A program made the translations under genes and the position numbers. Of a DNA stretch of 32,698 nt, positions 25,870 through 32,698 are shown piece after piece; the stretch's first letter is position 1; each line of letters begins with the position of its first letter. The DNA is from Methylotenera sp. (GTDB taxonomy: Bacteria; Pseudomonadota; Gammaproteobacteria; Burkholderiales; Methylophilaceae). The DNA is taken from positions 1-32,698 of the forward strand of contig JABFSF010000110.1 of assembly GCA_013140755.1 (NCBI GenBank), read 5' to 3'. The notes under the pieces were generated by a model. It was not told the origin of the DNA and made no database searches. It saw only the letters and a program-made list of their open reading frames with translations.

Positions 25870-27264
25870 ATGGATTTTTCTAAATTTAACAGACGTGACT
25901 TTTTTAGATTAGCAGGTGCAGGTATAGCTGCATCCGCAGTCAGTAAAGTAGCAATGGCCGCATTGCCAGAAATTGTTTCAACAGAGCACGCTAATACCCA
26001 AGCGCCGTTGCAACCCAATACTGGCCGACCTTACAATCCAGTAGTAACACTTAATGGTTGGACTTTGCCATGGCGTATGAATAAAGGCGTAAAAGAATTT
26101 CACCTAGTAGCGGAACCCGTACTGCGTGAAATTGCACCAGGCATGAAAGCGCATCTATGGGGCTACAACGGCCAAAGCCCAGGCCCTACGATTGAAGTGG
26201 TTGAAGGGGATAAAGTAAGAATTTTTGTGACGAACCGATTACCTGAAATTACTAGTATTCACTGGCACGGACAGCCATTGCCAAACGGAATGGACGGCGT
26301 GAGTGGTTTAACACAGCCACCAATACAGCCTGGGAAAACTTTTGTCTATGAGTTTGAGGCTAAGCGTCCAGGTACCTTCATGTACCACCCACACGCCGAT
26401 GAAATGGTGCAAATGGCGATGGGCATGATGGGTAGCTGGGTGACGCATCCAAAAAATCCTAAATTCATGGCCGTTGACCGAGATTTTGTATTTTTACTCA
26501 GTTCCTACGATATAGAGCCTGGTAGCTATACACCTCGGATAGCGGAAATGCTGAACTTCAATTTGTGGGCATTTAATAGCCGCGTTTTTCCAGGCATAGA
26601 CCCACTGGTAGTGCGCAAAAACGACCGTGTGCGCATTCGTGCTGGCAACCTCACCATGACTAATCACCCCATCCACTTGCATGGTCATGAATTTGAAGTG
26701 ACTGGCACCGATGGCGGTTGGGTGCCGAAAACGGCACGCTGGCCAGAGGTTACTACAGACATCGCAGTAGGCCAGATGCGCGCCATTGAGTTTGTGGCGA
26801 ATAATCTTGGAGATTGGGCATTTCATTGCCATAAGAGTCATCACACTATGAACCCGATGGGGCATGACGTACCTACATTACTCGGTGTAAAGCAGGGAGA
26901 TTTGGTGAAAAAAATTGGCAATCTAGTGCCTGACTACATGCCCATGGGTGCAACTGGTATGGCAGAGATGAGTGAAATGGCTGGCATGATGGATATGCCG
27001 CTGCCAGAGAATACACTGCCCATGATGTCTGGCACTGGTCAATTCGGTGCCATTGATATGGGTGGTATGTTCACCACGCTCAAAGTGCGTGAAGGTTTAG
27101 CGCGTAACGATTATAAAGATCCAGGGCCTTACAAAAACCCTAAAGGTACAGTAGCACATGAAGTGATTAACGATTTACCACCTGTTGAACGATCAGAAAT
27201 GACTGTTCCAGAAGGCGGTACGGAAATGTCTGTACGAAAACCGATGGGGCATATGGAACATTGA
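25870..27264 (+). CDS. Tat-exported multicopper oxidase with Met-rich tail
   Basis: A 464-aa periplasmic multicopper oxidase that probably oxidises Cu(I) to the less toxic Cu(II). It starts at ATG 25870 after GAAGGAA. The twin-arginine signal is NRRDFFRLAGAG (Arg8-Arg9). All four copper-site motifs are intact: HWH (131-133), HPH (173-175), HPIHLHGH (266-273) and HCHxxxHxxxxM (319-330), giving type 1 ligands His266, Cys320, His325 and Met330 plus the trinuclear cluster. After the last site comes a Met-rich tail (about 355-400: MAEMSEMAGMMDMPL, LPMMSG) that may supply Cu(I). It resembles CopA/CumA-type oxidases; exact subgroup uncertain. It is followed by a terminator. Confidence 0.92.
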   Translation: MDFSKFNRRDFFRLAGAGIAASAVSKVAMAALPEIVSTEHANTQAPLQPNTGRPYNPVVTLNGWTLPWRMNKGVKEFHLVAEPVLREIAPGMKAHLWGYNGQSPGPTIEVVEGDKVRIFVTNRLPEITSIHWHGQPLPNGMDGVSGLTQPPIQPGKTFVYEFEAKRPGTFMYHPHADEMVQMAMGMMGSWVTHPKNPKFMAVDRDFVFLLSSYDIEPGSYTPRIAEMLNFNLWAFNSRVFPGIDPLVVRKNDRVRIRAGNLTMTNHPIHLHGHEFEVTGTDGGWVPKTARWPEVTTDIAVGQMRAIEFVANNLGDWAFHCHKSHHTMNPMGHDVPTLLGVKQGDLVKKIGNLVPDYMPMGATGMAEMSEMAGMMDMPLPENTLPMMSGTGQFGAIDMGGMFTTLKVREGLARNDYKDPGPYKNPKGTVAHEVINDLPPVERSEMTVPEGGTEMSVRKPMGHMEH

Positions 27265-27274
27265 TTTAACTTAG

Positions 27275-27304
27275 CACCAGCTATAAAAATTAGTATAGCT
27301 GGTG
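27275..27304 (+). terminator. hairpin terminator after the oxidase gene
   Basis: CACCAGCTATA (27275-27285) and TATAGCTGGTG (27294-27304) form a perfect 11-bp stem with an 8-base loop, followed by TTGTTAATT. It separates the oxidase operon from copZ-copA. Confidence 0.75.
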
Positions 27305-27421
27305 TTGTTAATTCAATGCGTCTTTACATCTAAGAGTGTTATCGAACAGACTTTGAACACCAATTGATAGATGATAAGTTGGCAGATATTTGCTTGAATA
27401 CAATGAAAAAGGAGTTTCACC

Positions 27422-27673
27422 ATGCAAGCTGAAATTATACAAGTAACAGGAATGACCTGTGGCGGTTGTACAGCTAATGTGACACAAGCGCTTAAAACCG
27501 TTAATGGAGTTAATGATGTCACCGTTTCTTTATCCGATGGGAAGGCAACAGTGCAATATGACGAGAAATTAACCTCTCCTGAACAATTAAAATCAGCGGT
27601 AATAGGAGCTGGTTATGGGGTAGATACATCCAATACTGCACAGCAATCTCAAGGTAAAGGCTGTTGCGGATAA
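27422..27673 (+). CDS. copZ: CopZ-like cytoplasmic copper chaperone
   Basis: An 83-aa single HMA-domain protein. GMTCGGC (Cys13, Cys16) binds Cu(I), and VTVSLSDGKATVQYDEKLTS and AVIGAGYGV complete the ferredoxin-like fold. The C-terminus ends KGCCG, an extra Cys pair. There is no signal peptide, so it acts in the cytoplasm, presumably loading the ATPase encoded 29 bases downstream, which itself lacks an HMA domain. AAAAAGGAG lies upstream of the ATG. The 157 bases before the gene contain the oxidase terminator, but no CueR-type site that I can find. Confidence 0.92.
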   Translation: MQAEIIQVTGMTCGGCTANVTQALKTVNGVNDVTVSLSDGKATVQYDEKLTSPEQLKSAVIGAGYGVDTSNTAQQSQGKGCCG

Positions 27674-27702
27674 TTGCTTTATAACAGCAGGAGTGAGACA
27701 TC

Positions 27703-30033
27703 ATGATTATAAATAGTCCTGTATTGCAAGCATTGAAAGACCCCGTCTGCGGCATGGCGGTGACAGATCAATCTCCTAACGTATTCAATTACAAAGGCAA
27801 GCCAGTTTATTTCTGTAGTGCTAGCTGCAGAGCTAAGTTTGTGGCTGATCCAGCGAAGTATTCAGATAAAAACTCAAGCTCGGATAGCAAAGTTTTAGAA
27901 ACAAAATCTACTTTGTCCGAACCTATCCCCACTGGGACTATATACACTTGTCCGATGCACCCAGAGGTTCGGCAAGATCAGGCTGGAGATTGTCCAAAGT
28001 GTGGCATGGCATTAGAGCCAGAAATGCCTAGTTTAGATGATGCTGAGAGTCCAGAATTGCACGACTTTAAAAGACGATTTATCTGGACGCTTCCGCTCAC
28101 TATTATCGTCACTTTCTTATCCATGCTTGGTCATCGGTTGCAGTGGTTTGAGATGACCACACAAAGTTGGATTGAACTGGTGTTAACGCTACCTATAGTG
28201 CTATGGGCAGGCTGGCCTTTCTTCGAGCGGGGTATCCAATCAGTAATCAATCGTAGTCCAAATATGTGGACGTTGATTGGATTGGGTACTGCAGCGGCTT
28301 TCATTTATAGCGTTGTGGCCACGGTTGCACCAAACGTATTCCCTGCATCATTTATGGCAATGGGTCGTGTATCCGTATACTTTGAAGCGGCAGCAGTGAT
28401 TATATCGTTAACATTACTCGGCCAAATTCTAGAGCTCAAAGCACGTTCACAAACGTCTGCTGCAATAAAATCATTGCTTGGTTTATCACCTAAAACAGCT
28501 CGCAGAATAAATGCTGATGGAGTGGAAGAAGATGTTCCTCTCACGCATGTACATGTTGGTGACATGTTACGGATACGTCCAGGTGAAAAAATCCCTGTCG
28601 ACGGTGTGGTGACTGAGGGTGGTAGTGCAGTAGACGAATCCATGCTCACTGGCGAGCCTATGCCAGTCAGTAAAAGCATCGGTGATAAACTCATCGGCGC
28701 AACATTAAACACCAATGGTGCACTGATCATGCGCTCTGAAAAAGTAGGTTCGCAAACTGTATTGGCCAGTATCGTGCAGATGGTCATCCAAGCCCAACGC
28801 TCCAAAGCACCGATGCAACGTATGGCAGACCAAGTGGCTGGCTACTTTGTGGTCACTGTCGTTGCAATCGCATTGCTGACATTTGTTGTTTGGGGGTTAT
28901 TTGGTCCAGAACCTAGCTGGGTTTATGGATTGATCAACGCAGTGGCGGTGCTTATCATTGCATGCCCTTGCGCTTTAGGACTAGCGACTCCGATGTCAAT
29001 CATGGTCGCTACTGGTAAGGCCGCAACGCAGGGTGTTCTGTTCCGCGACGCAGCCGCTATCGAAAACTTCCGTAAAGTAGATACCTTAATCGTAGACAAG
29101 ACTGGTACATTGACAGAAGGAAAGCCGCGCTTTAATCAAGCTTTGGCATTATCAGGTTATACCGAAGATGAAGTATTAGGTCTAGCAGCCAGCCTTGACC
29201 AAGGCAGTGAACACCCATTAGCTGATGCTATTGTGAAAGCCGCGCGTGAAAAGGATTTGGTTATTGATAAAGTAGAAGGCTTTGAATCCAGTACGGGTAT
29301 TGGTGTGCGTGGCCGTGTAAACGGCAAACAACTGGCCCTAGGTAATACTGCGCTGATGGAGCAGCTTAATATCAAAATTGAATCATTAAAAGCACAAGCA
29401 GATGAATTACGTGCTACAGGCGCAAGTGTGATGTATCTAGCAGTTGATGGTCAGCCAGCAGGGTTGCTTTCCGTGTCAGATCCAATTAAGGAAAGCACAG
29501 CCGAAGCATTGGCTACTTTAAAATCATCTGGCATGCGCGTCATCATGGCGACAGGCGATGGATTGATGACAGCAAAGTCCGTGGCCTCCAAGTTAGGTAT
29601 TGATGAAGTATATGGAGAAGTTAAACCTGCAGACAAATTAGCGCTCGTAGATAAGTTGCAGCGCGAAGGTCGCATTGTGGCAATGGCTGGAGACGGTATC
29701 AACGATGCACCTGCGCTTGCCAAAGCTGACGTTGGTGTCGCTATGGGTACTGGCACTGATGTAGCGATGAATAGCGCTCAGGTAACCTTGGTTAAAGGAG
29801 ACTTGCGTGGTATAGCCCAAGCTAGGGCTATTTCTGAGCAAACTATCGCTAATATGAAACAAAACTTAGGTTTTGCTTTTGTTTATAACGCATTAGGTGT
29901 GCCGCTAGCTGCGGGAGTGCTTTATCCATTCACTGGATGGTTACTCTCACCCATGATTGCAGCTTTAGCGATGAGTTTGAGTTCAGTTTCTGTGATTACG
30001 AATGCATTACGTTTGAGAAATTCTCACACATAA
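27703..30033 (+). CDS. copA: CopA-type copper-exporting P-type ATPase with YHS and HMBD N-terminus
   Basis: A 776-aa inner-membrane Cu(I) exporter. In place of the usual HMA domains it has a YHS domain (residues 11-55, [16 protein letters not shown]) and a heavy-metal-binding domain (80-107, [19 protein letters not shown]). The ATPase core is complete: TM metal site CPC (421-423), TGEPMP actuator loop, phosphorylated D465 in [11 protein letters not shown], the SEHPLADA histidine, [10 protein letters not shown] and the C-terminal helices with [15 protein letters not shown] and [16 protein letters not shown]. The copper branch is indicated by CPC plus the C-terminal YN and MSS motifs. copZ, just upstream, probably delivers copper. 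The last 75 codons have a diverged second copy at 30555. Confidence 0.95.
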   Translation: MIINSPVLQALKDPVCGMAVTDQSPNVFNYKGKPVYFCSASCRAKFVADPAKYSDKNSSSDSKVLETKSTLSEPIPTGTIYTCPMHPEVRQDQAGDCPKCGMALEPEMPSLDDAESPELHDFKRRFIWTLPLTIIVTFLSMLGHRLQWFEMTTQSWIELVLTLPIVLWAGWPFFERGIQSVINRSPNMWTLIGLGTAAAFIYSVVATVAPNVFPASFMAMGRVSVYFEAAAVIISLTLLGQILELKARSQTSAAIKSLLGLSPKTARRINADGVEEDVPLTHVHVGDMLRIRPGEKIPVDGVVTEGGSAVDESMLTGEPMPVSKSIGDKLIGATLNTNGALIMRSEKVGSQTVLASIVQMVIQAQRSKAPMQRMADQVAGYFVVTVVAIALLTFVVWGLFGPEPSWVYGLINAVAVLIIACPCALGLATPMSIMVATGKAATQGVLFRDAAAIENFRKVDTLIVDKTGTLTEGKPRFNQALALSGYTEDEVLGLAASLDQGSEHPLADAIVKAAREKDLVIDKVEGFESSTGIGVRGRVNGKQLALGNTALMEQLNIKIESLKAQADELRATGASVMYLAVDGQPAGLLSVSDPIKESTAEALATLKSSGMRVIMATGDGLMTAKSVASKLGIDEVYGEVKPADKLALVDKLQREGRIVAMAGDGINDAPALAKADVGVAMGTGTDVAMNSAQVTLVKGDLRGIAQARAISEQTIANMKQNLGFAFVYNALGVPLAAGVLYPFTGWLLSPMIAALAMSLSSVSVITNALRLRNSHT

Positions 30034-30242
30034 AATGTAGCTTTATGATTTTAACTTGAATTCACAGTCCGCTTAGGGCCGTTTTTTGCCCTTTGACCTC
30101 TGAGTTAGTTTGACACAAAGCTGCCATTCATAAATATTCATGGTTTTTAATTAATGGTCAGTGATTTTGAAAGTCAATGGTCAGTTTGTATGAGAGAATG
30201 CAACTTGGATTTACTCCCGATTAGCAAACTCATTCAAAACAA

Positions 30243-30449
30243 ATGACTCTTCGTACCATAATTAAATACTTACCAGAAGGCTCGAAAGAAATGCTATCTC
30301 TTGAACCTTTAGTACGAAGAGCAATTGATGAGGCTGTTGCTAGGCAGAAGGCGCTTGGTTTAAAAAATTATTACGTTGATAAAAAAGGTCGGATTTACGC
30401 ACGGTTACCCAATGGTAGATATGCATCAGTAAATGGCCCTGTAAAATAG
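30243..30449 (+). CDS. small hypothetical protein
   Basis: A 68-aa frame reading MTLRTIIKYLPEGSKEMLSL, then a charged helix (LVRRAIDEAVARQKALGLKN) and a compact end (YYVDKKGRIYARLPNGRYAS). Codon use looks like real coding DNA. No signal peptide, TM segment or known motif is present and no good Shine-Dalgarno precedes the ATG. The upstream 209 bases hold only a weak hairpin (AGGGC with GCCCT, 30075-30092). I do not recognise the family. It lies between the intact copA and an ATPase remnant. Confidence 0.45.
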   Translation: MTLRTIIKYLPEGSKEMLSLEPLVRRAIDEAVARQKALGLKNYYVDKKGRIYARLPNGRYASVNGPVK

Positions 30450-30554
30450 GACTGATTTGCAGCTTATTTGGCACAATATTGTTCTTCCTAAGTAATTTCA
30501 CTTTTTTACAATTTCTTTTCGGGCATAAACTTCACGTCCCGCAACCAGTCTGCA

Positions 30555-30779
30555 GGTATTGCTCATGCGCGTGTCATTTCAGAACAAACCATTGCTAATA
30601 TGAAACAAAACTTAGGCTTTGCGTTTGTTTATAACGCGCTAGGGGTACCATTAGCAGTGGGCTTACTTTATCCATTCACAGGCTGGCTACTATCACCAAT
30701 GATTGCAGCGTTAGCGATGAGCTTGAGTTCGGTGTCAGTAATTACCAATGCGTTACGTTTGAGAAGGCTGAACTTTTAA
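30555..30779 (+). pseudogene. C-terminal stub of a second YHS-type copper ATPase
   Basis: The frame [40 protein letters not shown] and [20 protein letters not shown], ending [12 protein letters not shown] and a stop, aligns without gaps with the last 75 codons of copA at 29.8-30.0 kb. The DNA is only about 80% identical, many third positions differ, and there is no start or upstream part. It is therefore the scar of an independent, related copA rather than a recent duplication. The 105 bases before it (30450-30554) contain no gene; a 16-codon minus-strand end (30506-30554, [14 protein letters not shown]) is too short to call. Confidence 0.88.
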
Positions 30780-30810
30780 ACTATCAATAAAGACAGAGCT
30801 TCAGAATCAT

Positions 30811-30869
30811 TGGCGTACCCGTGGGGATTCGAACCCCACGTGATTAGGTATTAATGATCTACTGAGCTA
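30811..30869 (-). pseudogene. decayed tRNA: 3' half with T-arm and CCA
   Basis: On the minus strand the sequence ends with a perfect T-arm (TGGGG, loop TTCGAAT, CCCCA), then CGGGTAC, G and an encoded CCA, i.e. a normal tRNA 3' end. Upstream a D-arm-like TAGCTCAGTAG is present. The stretch between it and the T-arm is about 10 bases too short for a D-arm plus anticodon arm, and no 5' acceptor GTACCCG exists. It is therefore a broken tRNA or an attachment-site copy of one. The amino acid cannot be told. It abuts the stop of the CD-NTase gene. Confidence 0.6.
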
Positions 30870-30885
30870 TTTTTATACTTCTAGC

Positions 30886-32202
30886 TTAAACGTTCTCACT
30901 AATGGGTACGTCAATCAAGTCGCGTGCTACACAAACACCATCTTTAATTACATAAGCTTCCACAAAATGTTCACCGTGAAAGGTGGTTTTTTCGATACGC
31001 TGATTTTTTCCTTCATCCAATACAATATCACCTCTAATCATCTTACGCCGTTCTGCTTCTGTACCAACATTTCTAACCTTCCATAAAAGAGTGTAGGGGG
31101 CCGGGACATCACAAGATTCAACAAAAAATCTTAAGCCTCGCCCCACTGGTAACCATACAAAAACCTTTGATAGTGCTCGGAGGTGGCCAGTATGTTGACC
31201 ATTCGTGGTAACTTCACTGTTAATCTCAATATCAAACTGAATATCAACTGGAAATTGATCTTCAATAAATTGTTCAGTGGTGTATCTATTATCATTAACT
31301 GATTCGTAAACAGCGGCAGCTTTTTCAAGTTTAACAACTCCGCTTGGAAATGAGCGTCCGAAAACGTCCCGCCAAATCTTTGTTTTTTTCTTTTCAGTAT
31401 CAGCATCTAACGCTTCTTGACACTTAACTGCAGCCTTTTTTGCTTTAGATTGAAACTTGCCCTTGTTATTGATACGTTGACCACTGCCAGGAGCTAACCA
31501 AAAATCTTGATGCTCTAGGTTGCCAACATAGCTAAATAATGACACAAAGAGCTGATCATAGCTGCCATATGACACTGCATCATATTTATCTGTTTGGCCA
31601 AAAAAGTTATAGATTAAAGTATCGATGAGCATGCCGCTAATATTTACACCATTAAAATTTTTCCATGCTCTAATCATTTTGCACACATGCTTGAGATTGC
31701 GATTTGTTTCTTTGTTTCTTTGGTTGACTGCATCAATCTCTTGTATGGGTTTACATATTTTCCACGTCCCGCCATTATTAGTGTCGCCAAAACGGTACCC
31801 GTCCGCATCTGCATCCCAAAAAGCTGGCAATACTTCAACCCTGAACTTACTGAACTCAATACATACCACCTGGCCATCTCCTTTAATGGTGGTGTTCGGG
31901 TATCGGGTTAGAAGAGAGTTACGTACAGCTTGTAATAGCTGTGAAGGCCCATTATTTGTATACGCTTTGTATTTTTCGTAAGTTGCCCAAGGTAATTCAA
32001 ATACCATATCAAGGTCACTAATGCCATGTACAGCTGTATTTCTACCGTACGAACCTACTTGCCGACGATGAGTGAAATCTGACTCAATATCCCAAAAATC
32101 CAGATTAAGCCGTTTAGTTATTCCAGCATATGAGGTTGAGATGTCAGCCGCATTTTGTACGGCAATATTATCTCGAAACTGTTTAAATAGTGGTGCGCTC
32201 AT
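30886..32202 (-). CDS. CD-NTase (CBASS cyclic-nucleotide synthase) with AGS-C sensor domain
   Basis: A 438-aa nucleotidyltransferase of the cGAS/DncV-like (CD-NTase) superfamily. Catalytic motif GSYGRNT (50-56) and SDLDM (Asp63, Asp65) bind metal and nucleotide; the third acidic residue is Glu123 in RVEVLPAF. The helical SMODS part follows to about residue 310. The C-terminus (about 318-436: EDQFPVDIQFDIEINSEV, RGLRFFVESCDVPAPYTLLW, KMIRGDIVL, HGEHFVEAYVIKDGV) fits the AGS-C sensor domain of bacterial immune systems. On phage infection such enzymes make cyclic oligonucleotides that activate an effector, here probably the SLATT-like protein encoded 9 bases upstream. The product nucleotide cannot be predicted. 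It lies at the edge of the metal island, beside a tRNA remnant. Confidence 0.87.
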   Translation of the reverse strand: MSAPLFKQFRDNIAVQNAADISTSYAGITKRLNLDFWDIESDFTHRRQVGSYGRNTAVHGISDLDMVFELPWATYEKYKAYTNNGPSQLLQAVRNSLLTRYPNTTIKGDGQVVCIEFSKFRVEVLPAFWDADADGYRFGDTNNGGTWKICKPIQEIDAVNQRNKETNRNLKHVCKMIRAWKNFNGVNISGMLIDTLIYNFFGQTDKYDAVSYGSYDQLFVSLFSYVGNLEHQDFWLAPGSGQRINNKGKFQSKAKKAAVKCQEALDADTEKKKTKIWRDVFGRSFPSGVVKLEKAAAVYESVNDNRYTTEQFIEDQFPVDIQFDIEINSEVTTNGQHTGHLRALSKVFVWLPVGRGLRFFVESCDVPAPYTLLWKVRNVGTEAERRKMIRGDIVLDEGKNQRIEKTTFHGEHFVEAYVIKDGVCVARDLIDVPISENV

Positions 32203-32211
32203 ACCTAACCT

Positions 32212-32698
32212 TTAGCAGAAGTGAATTAAATTAATCAATAGCAACGTAGCTTTGTAAATGAGCCCTGCGACTATTAAAAAAACAATGATTGTGAAGCTCA
32301 GTGGCCACTTATCTCTCAAAAGGCTGAACCTAAGTTGTTCGTTCATCCACTCGGTTTGGGACTGCCAGAAAAATTTGTAATGGGCGTACCAATCACTTAA
32401 AAATATCTGCTTATTAATACGTAGGCTAAAAACTTCCTTTTGGATACGCTTTAAGACTTCTGTATGTTGCGTGAGATCATCACCTGCATTCGTTGATTTA
32501 ACGGTTTGGTACAGAATTCTCAATTCATGAAACTTGTCAGTAAGGGCACTGCCTGCAACTTGGTATTTATCTTTAGCATCCGTATAAAAATTGATAAATA
32601 GCGATGCAATACCAATCACAATAAATGCTGCTGAAATCGTGTTTTGTGCCAAATCAGGTATTAGCAAAGCATATATACCGACCACGAGTGAAATAAAG
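32212..32698 (-). CDS. SLATT-like membrane effector, 5' end cut by the window
   Basis: The minus-strand frame is open to the window end, so the N-terminus is missing; at least 157 residues are present. Hydrophobic segments lie at the N-terminal edge (VVGIYALLIPDL and TISAAFIVIGIASLFINFY) and at the C-terminus (WPLSFTIIVFLIVAGLIY, ATLLLINLI). Between them is a polar helical region (AKDKYQVAGSALTDKFHELR). This layout and the position directly before a CD-NTase suggest a SLATT-family protein, a group predicted to form membrane pores that kill the infected cell when triggered. The SLATT assignment rests on architecture and context more than on a sharp motif. The stop lies 9 bases before the CD-NTase start. 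Confidence 0.65.
   Translation of the reverse strand, partial: FISLVVGIYALLIPDLAQNTISAAFIVIGIASLFINFYTDAKDKYQVAGSALTDKFHELRILYQTVKSTNAGDDLTQHTEVLKRIQKEVFSLRINKQIFLSDWYAHYKFFWQSQTEWMNEQLRFSLLRDKWPLSFTIIVFLIVAGLIYKATLLLINLIHFC

Noticed and set aside
27305-27421. Search for a CueR-type operator before copZ
   Set aside because: No TTGACC/CCCC...GGAAG arrangement with a 19-20 bp spacer is present; -35/-10 candidates have poor spacing.
30061-30095. Hairpin AGGGC...GCCCT after copA as terminator
   Set aside because: Only five pairs with the T-run inside the loop rather than after the stem; not convincing.
30506-30554. Possible C-terminal fragment of an integrase-like protein on the minus strand
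   Set aside because: Only about 16 codons ([14 protein letters not shown]), which is too short to support any family.

Overview
This window is a dense heavy-metal resistance island from a Gram-negative proteobacterium: outer-membrane factors, RND pumps, periplasmic chaperones and a Tat-exported oxidase are all present. The AT-leaning base composition and the gene style suggest a betaproteobacterium, perhaps Methylophilaceae-like. That is inference; no 16S or phylogenetic marker lies in the window.

Layout, left to right. (1) 1-5282: end of an upstream gene, then cusB (with metal-binding domains at both ends), cusA and a c-type cytochrome, all overlapping. (2) 5277-6597: a recombination scar (antiparallel HMA-domain remnant, C-terminal stub of a copper ATPase) leading into cueR, a GDCCVxC small protein and a good CueR-type operator that no longer fronts an ATPase. 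(3) 6598-8852: small exported proteins, including three paralogous short peptides and CusF, whose only sensible start codon is ATA. (4) 8981-10161: FTR1-type iron permease and a convergent YnfA-family protein. (5) 10230-16741: a CzcI-like exported protein, then a czcCBA-type RND operon ending in a PII-like protein. (6) 16751-19355: truncated ZIP transporter and a CadA/ZntA-type P-type ATPase with two MDCPTEE metal-binding domains. (7) 19570-22390: mercury module merR <-> merT-merP-merA with a divergent operator. (8) 22744-30033: copper module: His-rich exported protein, Met/His-rich DUF2231 membrane protein, TolC-like lipoprotein, multicopper oxidase, CopZ, and a YHS/HMBD-type copper ATPase without its own HMA domain. 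(9) 30034-32698: island edge, with a small unknown gene, a second copper-ATPase C-terminal stub and a decayed tRNA 3' half. It ends in a minus-strand pair that looks like a CBASS-type anti-phage system: a SLATT-like membrane protein (cut by the window end) and a CD-NTase with an AGS-C sensor domain.

Together the metal genes cover cytoplasmic export (CadA/ZntA-like and CopA ATPases), periplasm-to-outside export (CusBA, CzcCBA, a third TolC-like factor), periplasmic binding and oxidation (CusF, small peptides, Met-rich protein, multicopper oxidase) and Hg(II) reduction. Sensing is by two MerR-family regulators. Broken genes at 5.3-5.6, 16.8 and 30.6 kb show the island was assembled and trimmed by repeated recombination. 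The items that best merit follow-up are the three-peptide family beside CusF, the ATA start of cusF, the Met-rich DUF2231 fusion, the PII-like protein in the RND operon and the CBASS pair beside the tRNA remnant.
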